A DNA stretch of 19,653 nucleotides from an uncultured Eubacteriales bacterium (GTDB lineage: Bacteria > Bacillota > Clostridia > Oscillospirales > Oscillospiraceae). The notes under the pieces are model-generated. The model was not told the origin of the DNA. It made no database searches and was given only the letters and a program-made list of their open reading frames with translations. Each line of letters begins with the position of its first letter. Position 1 is the stretch's first letter. Location of the stretch: NCBI GenBank assembly GCA_900543625.1, contig UQSF01000027.1, forward strand, positions 1 through 19,653, given 5' to 3'. Of the stretch, positions 1 to 7,157 are shown piece after piece. A program made the position numbers and the translations under genes.

Positions 1-63
1 CTTGTTTCCCTCGCCGGTGTGTATCTGCCCAAGGAGAGAATCGAGGACAGCACTAATGATTAA
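1..63 (+). CDS. C-terminal tail of an upstream conjugative-transfer gene (possibly PrgI family)
   Basis: Frame 1 is open from the window edge to a TAA at 61-63 and ends in LPKERIEDSTND. Its stop overlaps the virB4 start by 8 bases (ATGATTAA). Translational coupling of this kind supports it as a real gene end. In Tn1549-like elements the gene directly before virB4 is usually a small two-helix membrane protein of the PrgI family, and a charged tail of this sort would fit. Only 20 residues are visible, so the family is an inference from position. Confidence 0.5.
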   Translation, partial: LVSLAGVYLPKERIEDSTND

Positions 64-2389
64 AACGCTTCGCAACCTGCTCAAACAGGATAAAGAACGA
101 TTTGTTGTGCCGAGGGGCGTCCAGGATGTGATCCCCATCAAGGCGATTTACGATGACGGCATTTTTCAGGTGGGCAGAGATAAGTTCTCCAAGACTTACA
201 AGTTCAGTGACATCAACTATGCCGTCGCCAGCCGTGAGGATAAAGAAGCGATGTTCCTTGAATATTCGGAACTGCTCAACAGCCTTGACAGCGGCGCAAC
301 CACCAAGATCACCATTAACAACCGCCGTTTGAACCGTGCAAACTTTGAGAAAACCATTCTTCTCCCCCTGAAGGGCGATGCTCTTGACGAGTACCGTGAG
401 GAATATAACCGGATGCTTCTTGAAAAAGCCACCGGCGCAAACGCTATCATTCAGGAGAAGTACATCACCATTTCGGTGTGCAAGAAGAATGTTGAGGAAG
501 CGAGAAACTACTTTGCCCGTGTGGGAGCTGACCTGATCGCCCACTTTGGGCGGCTTGGCAGTAAGTGCGTGGAGCTGGAGCCGGATGAACGACTCCGTAT
601 TTTCCACGACTTTTACCGTGCCGGTGAAGAAACGGAGTTCCGCTTCGACATTAAGGAAACCCGCAAAAAAGGACACGACTTCAAGGATTTCATCTGCCCG
701 GATTCGATGGCGTTCACAGGCGACTATTTCAAGATTGGAGAGCGTTATGGCAGAGTGCTGTTTCTGCGAGAGTATGCCTCCTATATCAAGGACAGTATGG
801 TAGCGGAAATGACCGACCTCAACCGCAATCTGATGATGTCCATTGATGTTATCCCCGTGCCCACGGACGAAGCCGTGCGGGAAGCTGAAAGCCGCTTGCT
901 CGGTGTAGAAACCAATGCGACCAACTGGCAGCGCCGGCAGAATGCCAACAACAACTTTTCTGCCCAGCTCCCCTACGACATTGAACAGCAGCGCAAGGAG
1001 ATGAAGGAGTTTCTCGACGACCTGACGACCCGTGACCAGCGAATGATGTTTGCCGTTCTGACGATGGTTCACACGGCGGACACCAAGGAACAGCTCGACA
1101 ACGACACGGAAGCGCTACTCACTACGGCAAGAAAGCACCTGTGTCAGTTCGGTGTTCTCAAGTTTCAGCAGCTTGATGGGCTGAATACGGCGATGCCTTT
1201 CGGTGTCCGCAAGATCGAGTCGTTCCGCACGCTGACCACGGAGAGCCTTGCGGTCTTTATCCCGTTCCGGGTGCAGGATATTTGCCATACCAACGGCGTT
1301 TACTATGGTCAGAATGTCATTTCCAAAAATATGATTATCGCAGACCGCAGACAGCTCCTCAACGGCAACGAGTTTATTCTCGGTGTTTCGGGCGGTGGTA
1401 AATCCTTTACCGCAAAGGGTGAGGTCATCAATCAGGTGCTTGCCGGCAACGCAGACATCATTATCATTGACCCGGAGCGAGAATATTCGCCCCTTGTGCG
1501 GGCGCTGGGCGGCGAGATTATTAACATCTCTGCCACTTCTCCCACCCATATCAATGCGATGGATATGAACCGGGAATACGGTGACGGTGCAAACCCCGTT
1601 ATTCTGAAATCCGAGTTCATTATGTCCCTGTGCGAGCAGCTCATCGGAGGCAACAACCTTGGCGCAGTGCAGAAGTCCATCATTGACCGCTGCACGGCAA
1701 GCGTCTACCGTACCTATCAGCAGAACAACTATACCGGCGAAGTGCCGACCTTGCAGGATTTCAGAGCAGAGCTTTTGAAGCAGTCTGAACCAGAAGCGCA
1801 GGAGATTGCTCTTGCCATCGAGCTGTTTACCAACGGCTCTCTGAACACCTTTGCAAAGAAAACCAATGTGAACACGGATAACCGCCTGATCTGCTATGAC
1901 ATCCTTGACCTCGGCAAGCAGTTGATGCCCATCGGTATGTTGGTCGTCCTTGATTCCATTCTGAACCGTATTACGGCCAACCGTGCCAAGGGAAAGAACA
2001 CCTTCATCTTCATCGATGAAATCTACCTTCTGTTCCAGCACGAGTACAGCGCAAACTTCCTGTTCACCCTTTGGAAGCGTGTGCGAAAGTACGGTGCTTA
2101 TGCCACCGGCATCACGCAGAATGTGGACGACCTGCTTCAATCCCACACGGCAAGAACGATGCTGGCAAACTCCGAGTTCATTGTTATGCTCAATCAGGCT
2201 TCTACGGACAGATTGGAGCTTGCGAAGCTGCTGAACATTTCGGACACCCAGCTTTCCTATATCACCAATGTGGATGCCGGTCACGGACTAATCAAGGTCG
2301 GCTCCAGCCTTGTACCGTTTGCCAATAAATTCCCCAAGAACACGAAGCTCTATAAGCTGATGACCACCAAACCGGGCGAGGGTGCTTAA
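56..2389 (+). CDS. virB4: VirB4/TraE-type conjugation ATPase
   Basis: This is the cytoplasmic or membrane-associated ATPase that powers assembly and substrate movement in type IV secretion during conjugation. The protein is 777 aa, the usual size for the Firmicute VirB4 family. Walker A (GVSGGGKS) lies at residues 443-450 with Lys449. Walker B (FIFIDE) ends at Asp654-Glu655. The C-terminal part carries the family's ITQNVDDLL stretch. The ATG at 56 was chosen over the TTG at position 2 because it overlaps the stop of the preceding gene (ATGATTAA) and because the homologous start MIKTLRNLLKQ begins there. The gene is intact, with no frameshift. It is followed by a 127-base gap and an unrelated AAA ATPase, not by the cell-wall hydrolase gene usually found next in this family of elements. 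Confidence 0.93.
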   Translation: MIKTLRNLLKQDKERFVVPRGVQDVIPIKAIYDDGIFQVGRDKFSKTYKFSDINYAVASREDKEAMFLEYSELLNSLDSGATTKITINNRRLNRANFEKTILLPLKGDALDEYREEYNRMLLEKATGANAIIQEKYITISVCKKNVEEARNYFARVGADLIAHFGRLGSKCVELEPDERLRIFHDFYRAGEETEFRFDIKETRKKGHDFKDFICPDSMAFTGDYFKIGERYGRVLFLREYASYIKDSMVAEMTDLNRNLMMSIDVIPVPTDEAVREAESRLLGVETNATNWQRRQNANNNFSAQLPYDIEQQRKEMKEFLDDLTTRDQRMMFAVLTMVHTADTKEQLDNDTEALLTTARKHLCQFGVLKFQQLDGLNTAMPFGVRKIESFRTLTTESLAVFIPFRVQDICHTNGVYYGQNVISKNMIIADRRQLLNGNEFILGVSGGGKSFTAKGEVINQVLAGNADIIIIDPEREYSPLVRALGGEIINISATSPTHINAMDMNREYGDGANPVILKSEFIMSLCEQLIGGNNLGAVQKSIIDRCTASVYRTYQQNNYTGEVPTLQDFRAELLKQSEPEAQEIALAIELFTNGSLNTFAKKTNVNTDNRLICYDILDLGKQLMPIGMLVVLDSILNRITANRAKGKNTFIFIDEIYLLFQHEYSANFLFTLWKRVRKYGAYATGITQNVDDLLQSHTARTMLANSEFIVMLNQASTDRLELAKLLNISDTQLSYITNVDAGHGLIKVGSSLVPFANKFPKNTKLYKLMTTKPGEGA

Positions 2390-2450
2390 CCCTCGCTATA
2401 TAGAAGTCAAACCGCAGTTGAATAAATTGTCGAAAAGTTTTGCGGCTTAT

Positions 2451-2460
2451 AATCGTAAAA
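2451..2460 (+). repeat. 10-bp direct repeat flanking the AAA ATPase cassette (left copy)
   Basis: AATCGTAAAA occurs at 2451-2460, upstream of the ATPase promoter, and again at 3736-3745, just after the ATPase stop. The copies bracket the gene almost exactly. This could be a trace of insertion of the cassette into the transfer operon or a chance match in A-rich spacers. Confidence 0.4.
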
Positions 2461-2464
2461 CAAA

Positions 2465-2493
2465 TTGACTTTTGATGAGAATTGCGGTATACT
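2465..2493 (+). promoter_or_regulatory. Sigma-70-type promoter of the AAA ATPase gene
   Basis: TTGACT at 2465-2470 and TATACT at 2488-2493 are separated by 17 bases. The start of transcription would be near 2500, giving a very short leader before the GGAGG at 2504-2508 and the ATG at 2517. This gives the ATPase its own transcription independent of the transfer operon. Confidence 0.7.
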
Positions 2494-2516
2494 GTCTACA
2501 AACGGAGGTGGTCACG

Positions 2517-3728
2517 ATGATTTACAGACCTTTGTATGTAGAGAAGATTATGGCTTATGTGGATACGCCATTTGTAAAAATCCTCACGGGAGTGCGCCGC
2601 TGCGGAAAGTCAACGATCCTGAAAATGATTATGGAGAGATTGAAAACGCAGCGGAATATTCCGGATGAGCGCATTGTCAGTTGCCGCTATGACTCAATGG
2701 AATATGAGGATATGACGGCAAAGCAGATGTACGCACAGCTCAAGGAGCGTCTTTCGCCCGATGGAAAAACCTATCTGTTTCTTGATGAGGTTCAGGAAAT
2801 CAAGGGCTGGGAAAAGGTCGTCAATTCGCTGGCGTCGGACTTCGATGTTGACCTGTATGTGACAGGCTCCAACTCCCGAATGATGTCCTCTGAGATATCG
2901 ACCTATCTGACGGGACGGTATGTGTCTTTCCGCATCTTCACCTTGTCCTTTGGCGAATACCTGATGTTCAAAAGCCAATATACCGAGGTTGGAGAGCCGA
3001 AGGCAGAGCTTGCCAACTATGTGCGCTTGGGCGGTTTCCCGGCAACGCATTTGCAGGAGTTCTCTCAGGACGAGGTCTACACCATCGTGCGGGATATTTA
3101 CAACTCCACGATCTTCTCGGATATTGTCAAGCGCAATCAGGTGAGAAAGATAGACCAGTTAGAACGAGTGGTCAAGTACACCTTCAACAATGTGGGCAAT
3201 ACCTTCTCCGCAAAATCCATTTCGGATTATCTGAAAGCAGAGCACCGTGCGCTGGACAACGAAACGGTTTACAGCTACTTGGAGAAGCTGGAGAAAGCCT
3301 ATTTGCTTCACCGATGCTCCCGCTTTGATTTGCAGGGTAAGGAAATTCTGAAAACACAGGAGAAATTCTATCTTGCGGACACCGCCCTGCGGTACAGCGT
3401 CCTTGGCTACAACTCTGACAGTGTGGCATCCAGTCTTGAGAATGTCGTATACTTGGAGCTTTGCCGCAGAGGCTATACCGTCAATGTCGGCAAGTCCGGC
3501 AGCGGCGAAATCGACTTTGTTGCAGTACGGCAAAATGAAAAGCTCTATGTGCAGGTCACACAGGAGCTTCGTTCTCCGAAAACGGAAAAACGGGAGTATG
3601 AGCGTTTGCTGGAGATCCACGACAACTACCCCAAATATGTTCTCACAACGGATGAGTTCTCAGGAGGAAACTACGAGGGCATCAAGACGATGCACATAGC
3701 GGACTTCCTGTTAAGCTCTGAGTATTAA
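2517..3728 (+). CDS. ATP-binding protein, AAA_14 domain plus DUF4143
   Basis: This 403-aa protein has the two-domain build of the common AAA_14/DUF4143 family: an N-terminal P-loop domain and a C-terminal domain with a restriction-endonuclease-like end. Walker A is GVRRCGKST at residues 25-33. Walker B is YLFLDE, ending Asp90-Glu91, and a sensor-like VTGSNS follows. The C-terminal GEIDFVAV stretch followed by a YVQV strand resembles the PD-(D/E)XK-like core seen in this family. The biochemical role of the family is not settled; a defence, toxin-like or stress role is only speculation. The ATG at 2517 was preferred over an upstream in-frame ATG at 2472 because GGAGGTG (2504-2510) sits 6 bases before it and the promoter -10 overlaps the upstream extension. 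The gene has its own promoter and terminator, so it behaves as cargo between transfer genes. Confidence 0.88.
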   Translation: MIYRPLYVEKIMAYVDTPFVKILTGVRRCGKSTILKMIMERLKTQRNIPDERIVSCRYDSMEYEDMTAKQMYAQLKERLSPDGKTYLFLDEVQEIKGWEKVVNSLASDFDVDLYVTGSNSRMMSSEISTYLTGRYVSFRIFTLSFGEYLMFKSQYTEVGEPKAELANYVRLGGFPATHLQEFSQDEVYTIVRDIYNSTIFSDIVKRNQVRKIDQLERVVKYTFNNVGNTFSAKSISDYLKAEHRALDNETVYSYLEKLEKAYLLHRCSRFDLQGKEILKTQEKFYLADTALRYSVLGYNSDSVASSLENVVYLELCRRGYTVNVGKSGSGEIDFVAVRQNEKLYVQVTQELRSPKTEKREYERLLEIHDNYPKYVLTTDEFSGGNYEGIKTMHIADFLLSSEY

Positions 3729-3735
3729 ACGACAG

Positions 3736-3745
3736 AATCGTAAAA
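3736..3745 (+). repeat. 10-bp direct repeat flanking the AAA ATPase cassette (right copy)
   Basis: Second copy of AATCGTAAAA, beginning 8 bases after the ATPase stop codon and running into the terminator stem. The left copy is at 2451-2460. Confidence 0.4.
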
Positions 3746-3779
3746 TGCTCGCTTGGCAACAGGCGGGCATTTTGCTTTT
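3742..3779 (+). terminator. Intrinsic terminator after the AAA ATPase gene
   Basis: A 14-bp stem (3742-3755 with 3760-3773, two G-U pairs) closes a GCAA tetraloop and is followed by TTTT at 3776-3779. It lies between the ATPase stop and the sortase ribosome binding site, so it probably reduces read-through into the sortase. Confidence 0.75.
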
Positions 3780-3794
3780 CGGAAAGGAAATTCA

Positions 3795-4643
3795 ATGAAA
3801 AAGAAAATCTGTATGATTCTTATTGCGGTGTTTGTAGCCGTTCTCGGCACAAGCACCTATTTTATTATCGATCACCACAAGGAGTCGAATAAGCAAGCTG
3901 CGCTTTATGGCGAGCTGGCTGACCTTGTGAATGCTGCGGCACAGACGGATGCTGCAACGGAACCGGCGGAGCAGATTCCATACTCCGAGGAAAAGATGCT
4001 TCTGCCGGAGCTTGCAGAGCTTTATCAGCAGAACGGCGATTTGGTGGGCTGGATCAGTATTGCAGATACCAACATCAATTATCCCGTGATGCAGTCGGTG
4101 AATGAGCCGAATTTCTATCTAAAGCACGGCTTTGATAAGGACTATTCCGACTATGGCTGTCCCTATGTGCAGGAAGATTGCGATGTGCAGGAGCCGTCCG
4201 ACAATCTTGTCATCTATGGACACCATATGTCCAACGGTTCAATGTTTGCCCACCTTGAAAAATTCAAGAGCAAAGACTTTTGGAGTGAGCATCGGATGAT
4301 CACCTTCAACACACTGACGGATAAGCAGGAGTATGAGATCGTTGCCGTATTCCGCACAGTGGTCTACACCGACAGTCCCGAAGCGTTCAAGTTTTATCGC
4401 TTTATAGACGCAGAGAGTGCCGATGATTTTGTCAGCTTCGTTGCCAAGTGCAAGGAGCTGTCTTTCTATGATACCGGCGTGACCGCCGAATACGGCGATA
4501 AGCTCATTACGCTGTCTACCTGTGAGTACAGCCGCAACAACAGCCGTCTTGTGGTCGTGGCGAAGCGCATAACGGAGAACGGTGGTGCGGATGCTGCCAA
4601 AACTCACGCCGAAGCAACGGCAGAGGGCGAACGCCCTAATTAA
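3795..4643 (+). CDS. srtB: Class B sortase
   Basis: Sortases are membrane-anchored cysteine transpeptidases that attach surface proteins to the cell wall. The protein is 282 aa. An N-terminal transmembrane anchor spans roughly residues 4-24 (MKKK followed by a hydrophobic run). The catalytic His is in IYGHH (His143), the Cys is in LSTCEYS (Cys243) and the Arg is in NNSRLVV (Arg251). The TLSTC-type motif and the long insert before it fit class B. The ATG at 3795 follows GGAAAGGA closely; the 14 upstream in-frame codons overlap the terminator and are discounted. The stop at 4643 overlaps the start of the next, truncated gene. A class B sortase is a regular member of Tn1549-like elements; no substrate with a sorting signal is visible here. 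Confidence 0.92.
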   Translation: MKKKICMILIAVFVAVLGTSTYFIIDHHKESNKQAALYGELADLVNAAAQTDAATEPAEQIPYSEEKMLLPELAELYQQNGDLVGWISIADTNINYPVMQSVNEPNFYLKHGFDKDYSDYGCPYVQEDCDVQEPSDNLVIYGHHMSNGSMFAHLEKFKSKDFWSEHRMITFNTLTDKQEYEIVAVFRTVVYTDSPEAFKFYRFIDAESADDFVSFVAKCKELSFYDTGVTAEYGDKLITLSTCEYSRNNSRLVVVAKRITENGGADAAKTHAEATAEGERPN

Positions 4644-4764
4644 GCGCCTTTGTGCCAATTATGACAACGGCAACTGCCTTGCGCTGGATGACGGAGAACC
4701 CTGCGCCTGTGTGCAGAGCATCTCATTGAAAAACGAGGCTGTCTATGCTACGATAATACTATAA
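4591..4764 (+). pseudogene. Truncated cysteine-rich VLP-type ICE protein
   Basis: The reading frame begins with LTPKQRQRANALIKRLC and continues through GNCLALDDGEPCACVQSIS, which matches the conserved start of the small cysteine-rich VLP proteins of Firmicute conjugative elements (recognised from memory). After QSIS the expected continuation with further Cys and Trp residues is absent and is replaced by about 14 unrelated residues to a stop at 4764. The start at 4591 overlaps the sortase gene; an in-frame GTG at 4582 is an alternative. This is a 3'-truncated gene and marks the break point of the element. The native function is unknown. Confidence 0.7.
4726..4754 (+). promoter_or_regulatory. 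Candidate promoter at the ICE junction, upstream of the methyltransferase
   Basis: TTGAAA at 4726-4731 and TACGAT at 4749-4754 are 17 bases apart; a second -10-like GATAAT follows at 4752-4757. It sits right at the point where the truncated VLP-type gene loses its family sequence, and it would transcribe a leader of about 115 bases before the methyltransferase. Confidence 0.45.
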
Positions 4765-4798
4765 GAGCGCCTGCAGCCACCGCTTGCGGGCACGGCCC

Positions 4799-4819
4799 GC
4801 CGCAGGAATGCGGCTTTTT
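4799..4819 (+). terminator. Short intrinsic terminator or attenuator before the methyltransferase
   Basis: A GCCGCA/TGCGGC stem (4799-4804 with 4809-4814) closes a GGAA tetraloop and is followed by TTTTT at 4815-4819. An adjoining hairpin, GCGGGC-ACG-GCCCGC (4786-4800), overlaps its foot by two bases, so the two stems may compete. It may simply end transcripts from the element remnant or may attenuate the methyltransferase leader. Confidence 0.55.
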
Positions 4820-4827
4820 CATAGCAG

Positions 4828-4851
4828 TTCGGTTAGCTTACTCTAACCGAA
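4828..4851. promoter_or_regulatory. 9-bp inverted repeat, candidate operator (GTTAG-N6-CTAAC)
   Basis: TTCGGTTAG at 4828-4836 and CTAACCGAA at 4843-4851 form a perfect dyad with a 6-base centre, ending 24 bases before the methyltransferase ATG. The core GTTAG-N6-CTAAC recurs upstream of the lipoprotein gene at 8170-8185. A shared regulator is inferred. Confidence 0.55.
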
Positions 4852-4875
4852 AAGTGAGAGGAGAGACATACGATA

Positions 4876-5664
4876 ATGACCGAAAAGATTACGCTCTCCG
4901 GCGTACCGGAGACGATGCTGCAGACCGTTTATGCCCGCGCAAGGGAGAGCGCCGGGCGCGGCACGATCCATGATCAGAAAGCGGAGGAGATTATCCGCAG
5001 GTTGGATTACGATTTCTCCCTTGCGGACAAGGACACCGCGATGCGCAGCGGGGTCATTGCCCGCACAATCGTGCTTGATCGGCTGGTGTGCGCGTGGCTG
5101 GCGCAGAATTCGGGTGCCGTCGTTGTCAACCTCGCCTGCGGTCTGGACACTCGGTGCTATCGGGTGAATGGGTACGCGCGCTGGTATAATCTCGACCTGT
5201 CGGAGACCATTGCCGTGCGCGAGCGGCTCCTGCCGGAGCGCGGTGCGATCTCGCAGCTTGCCATGTCCGCTATGGACGACTGGGGCGGCGAGATCACGGA
5301 GCAGGGCACGCCGGTGCTCGTCATCATCGAGGGCCTGACCATGTATCTGTCGGAAGCGGATGTGCAGCATATCTTCACGGTGATCGCCGGGCGGTTCCCG
5401 ACGGCGGCGGTATTCGTCGAGACCATGAGCCCCATGGTCGTCAAGCGGTTCCGGGAAAAGTCCATTGAGGGCAGCCATGCGAAATTCACCTGGGGCGTAA
5501 AAAACGGAGAAGCGCGTGCCGCGCTGTTGCCGGACTTTCGCTTTGTCGAGCAGCACTGCCTGACCGAAGGCATGGCGGTGTTTGCCCCGGTTTACAAGGT
5601 GCTGGATAAGCTGCCCGCCGTGCGGAATGTCTCCAACAAGATCATCGTGCTGGAAAGGACTTAA
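4876..5664 (+). CDS. Class I SAM-dependent methyltransferase, LCMT/PPM type
   Basis: This 262-aa protein resembles the leucine carboxyl methyltransferase / polyketide-type O-methyltransferase family. The SAM-binding motif I is VVVNLACGLDTR at about residues 82-93, followed by YNLDLSE at 104-110, where the acidic residue would contact the SAM ribose. A later strand reads VLVIIEGLTMYL, which is characteristic of the family. The substrate cannot be told from the sequence; bacterial members methylate carboxyl or hydroxyl groups of small molecules. The ATG at 4876 is preceded by an AGGAGAG-type ribosome binding site about 10 bases upstream. It is the first gene of a same-strand cluster with a hydrolase, a DUF2812 protein, an AraC regulator and a lipoprotein, and it follows a possible promoter, terminator and dyad. 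Confidence 0.85.
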   Translation: MTEKITLSGVPETMLQTVYARARESAGRGTIHDQKAEEIIRRLDYDFSLADKDTAMRSGVIARTIVLDRLVCAWLAQNSGAVVVNLACGLDTRCYRVNGYARWYNLDLSETIAVRERLLPERGAISQLAMSAMDDWGGEITEQGTPVLVIIEGLTMYLSEADVQHIFTVIAGRFPTAAVFVETMSPMVVKRFREKSIEGSHAKFTWGVKNGEARAALLPDFRFVEQHCLTEGMAVFAPVYKVLDKLPAVRNVSNKIIVLERT

Positions 5665-5752
5665 GGCGGCAGCGCATTCACAGTGGGCGGCTTTGTCCGT
5701 TGGCGCGCCGGCAGAACAGAGCCGCCGGTATCAAAGCAATGGAGGAAACGAT

Positions 5753-6624
5753 ATGTTATTTTCAGAAAAGCTGAAACATTTTTCGGCAGCACACCCCTGT
5801 CAAATGATGACCGTGGATGGCGCAGTGTTCCGCTATGTGCTGAGCGGGCAAGCAGACGGCAGGACGCTGGTGCTGCTCAACGGCGGCATGAACACGCTGG
5901 AAATGTGGATTGACTATGTCGATGCGCTTTCCACGGGCTGCCGTGTGCTGCTGTTTGATTACCCGCAGCAGCTGCGCACCAATCAGGAACTGGTGACGGG
6001 CATGCACGCCTTTTTCCAAAAGCTTGGCATCGAAAAGCCGATCTTCATCGGCGCCAGCGACGGCGGCATGGTCTCGCAGATCTATGTGCAGAAATACCCC
6101 GGCGAGGCCGGCGGACTGGTGCTGATCTCGACCGGCGGCATGGATGCAGAAACGCTCAAGAGCCTGAAAAAAAGTACTTTCTTGCGCCGGCCATGCTGTG
6201 GTACATGAAGCACTGCAACTATGAAAAGCTCAAGCCGAAACTCATCCGGGCCAGCATGCGCCACATCCGCAACGAGAGCCCGGAGGAGATTGCCTATGCG
6301 CGGGATCTGTTCGAGACGATTTTCCGCGACTACAAGCAGGAAAAGGATGTGCACATTTCCGGTCTGCTTGCAGACGTGATGCACCAGACGCCGATGACGG
6401 CGGCGGATTTTGCGGCGCTGGAGGGAAAAATCCTGCTCATCCTGCCCGATCAGGACTTTTTCTCCGGGAAGATGCAGGCGGATCTGGTCTGCCTGATGCA
6501 CGACCCGCAGATCGCCTATGTTTCCGGTGGGCACTTATCCACGATCCTGGAGGCGGATGCGTTCGTGCGGACGATCCGGGCGTTTCTGAACGCGCTGGAA
6601 GCATCGAATCATGAAAAAGTTTAA
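5753..6624 (+). pseudogene. Alpha/beta hydrolase, frameshifted
   Basis: Two overlapping frames together make one alpha/beta-hydrolase of about 290 aa. The first frame (ATG 5753, GGAGG at 5741-5745) carries the nucleophile elbow GASDG with Ser102. The second frame carries the likely acid in LPDQD (Asp233 or Asp235, numbered on the restored frame) and the catalytic His261 in GGHLST. The break is at an A7 run, 6167-6173, followed by GTACT: one missing base moves reading from KKKYFLAPA to KKSTFLRRP and a stop at 6208. All three triad members survive when the frame is restored, so the lesion is recent, is a sequencing indel, or is bypassed by slippage. The substrate is unknown. The end overlaps the next gene by 14 bases, implying translational coupling and a functional operon history. 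Confidence 0.82.
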
Positions 6625-7126
6625 CTACACGCTTAACCACAAGGCGGACGAGGTCTACATGGCCAAGATGTGCCATGCGGGCTGGGCGGTGACAAGCCTT
6701 GTGGAGGGCGTCTGGACCTTCGTGCCCTGCGAGCCGGATCAATACATATTCCGCGTGTGCTACCTGCGCGGCAAAAGTAATGCGGAGGTGGAAGCACTCA
6801 AGCGTGAGCTTGCCGCCAAGGGGATCAAATTCGTTTCCCGCTATTCGTTCTGGGCGATCTTTCGCAGCGAGCACGACTTCCGGCTCTACACGCCGGAGGA
6901 GGAGCTTGCGATCAGTGAGACCATCCGCCGCCCCATGCGCGTGGGAAGTGTACTGAGCTGGATTGTGTTTGCGGCACTTCTGGCGCTTACGCTCCGGGTT
7001 AGCGCGTGGTTTTGCGTCCTGACGGTTCTGGTCGGCGTGTATGCGGCGATGTGCACCTGCCTCAGCTGCTCTTACACTGGGCCGATCCGAACGCTGCGCG
7101 GGGAACGCGAGGCTCCCGCACGGTGA
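6611..7126 (+). CDS. DUF2812 domain-containing membrane protein
   Basis: This 171-aa protein starts MKKFNYTLNHKADE and continues with a Trp/Phe-rich N-terminal domain (about residues 11-95, including WTFVPCEPDQYIFRV) typical of DUF2812 proteins. Two hydrophobic helices follow at about 111-129 and 132-152, and a short basic tail ends the protein. DUF2812 has no settled function; its members often sit beside PadR-type or other regulators in Firmicutes. The ATG overlaps the preceding hydrolase gene by 14 bases, so it is probably co-translated. A run of cysteines in CTCLSC (about 148-153) lies at the end of the second helix. Confidence 0.78.
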   Translation: MKKFNYTLNHKADEVYMAKMCHAGWAVTSLVEGVWTFVPCEPDQYIFRVCYLRGKSNAEVEALKRELAAKGIKFVSRYSFWAIFRSEHDFRLYTPEEELAISETIRRPMRVGSVLSWIVFAALLALTLRVSAWFCVLTVLVGVYAAMCTCLSCSYTGPIRTLRGEREAPAR

Positions 7127-7157
7127 CATGCCCGCGCCTTTGGAAGGAGAGATAGCT

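Larger units (their letters stand above)
1..4724 (+). mobile_element. Truncated integrative and conjugative element (Tn1549/CTn-like transfer module)
   Basis: The stretch holds a transfer-gene tail, a VirB4 ATPase, a class B sortase and the beginning of a cysteine-rich VLP-type protein, all on one strand. This set of families is typical of Firmicute elements of the Tn1549 group (family knowledge). The right boundary is inferred from the abrupt loss of family-like sequence inside the VLP-type gene at about 4722-4725 and from a rise in GC content beyond it. The left boundary lies outside the window. Between virB4 and the sortase, where such elements commonly carry a cell-wall hydrolase and small DUF4315/DUF4366 genes, there is only an AAA ATPase cassette, so internal loss or replacement is likely. 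No integrase, attachment site or relaxase is visible. Confidence 0.75.

Noticed and set aside
53..2284. Long minus-strand open frames (339 and 389 aa) opposite virB4
   Set aside because: They lie fully opposite a well-recognised VirB4 gene with intact Walker motifs and show no domain or ribosome binding site of their own.
4720..4875. ICE attachment site at the right boundary
   Set aside because: No integrase gene, tRNA 3' end or matching direct repeat is visible, and the last ICE gene is cut inside, so this is a truncation and not a normal element end.
4749..4876. Fur-like boxes from GATAAT elements at 4752 and 4871
   Set aside because: Only isolated hexamers are present, with no inverted arrangement of the Fur type.
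6167..6178. Classical -1 programmed frameshift signal (dnaX-like A AAA AAG)
   Set aside because: The zero-frame codons are AAA AAA AGT, so the A-site codon cannot re-pair well after a -1 move, and no stimulatory stem or upstream Shine-Dalgarno was clear. Single P-site slippage stays possible and is mentioned in the finding.
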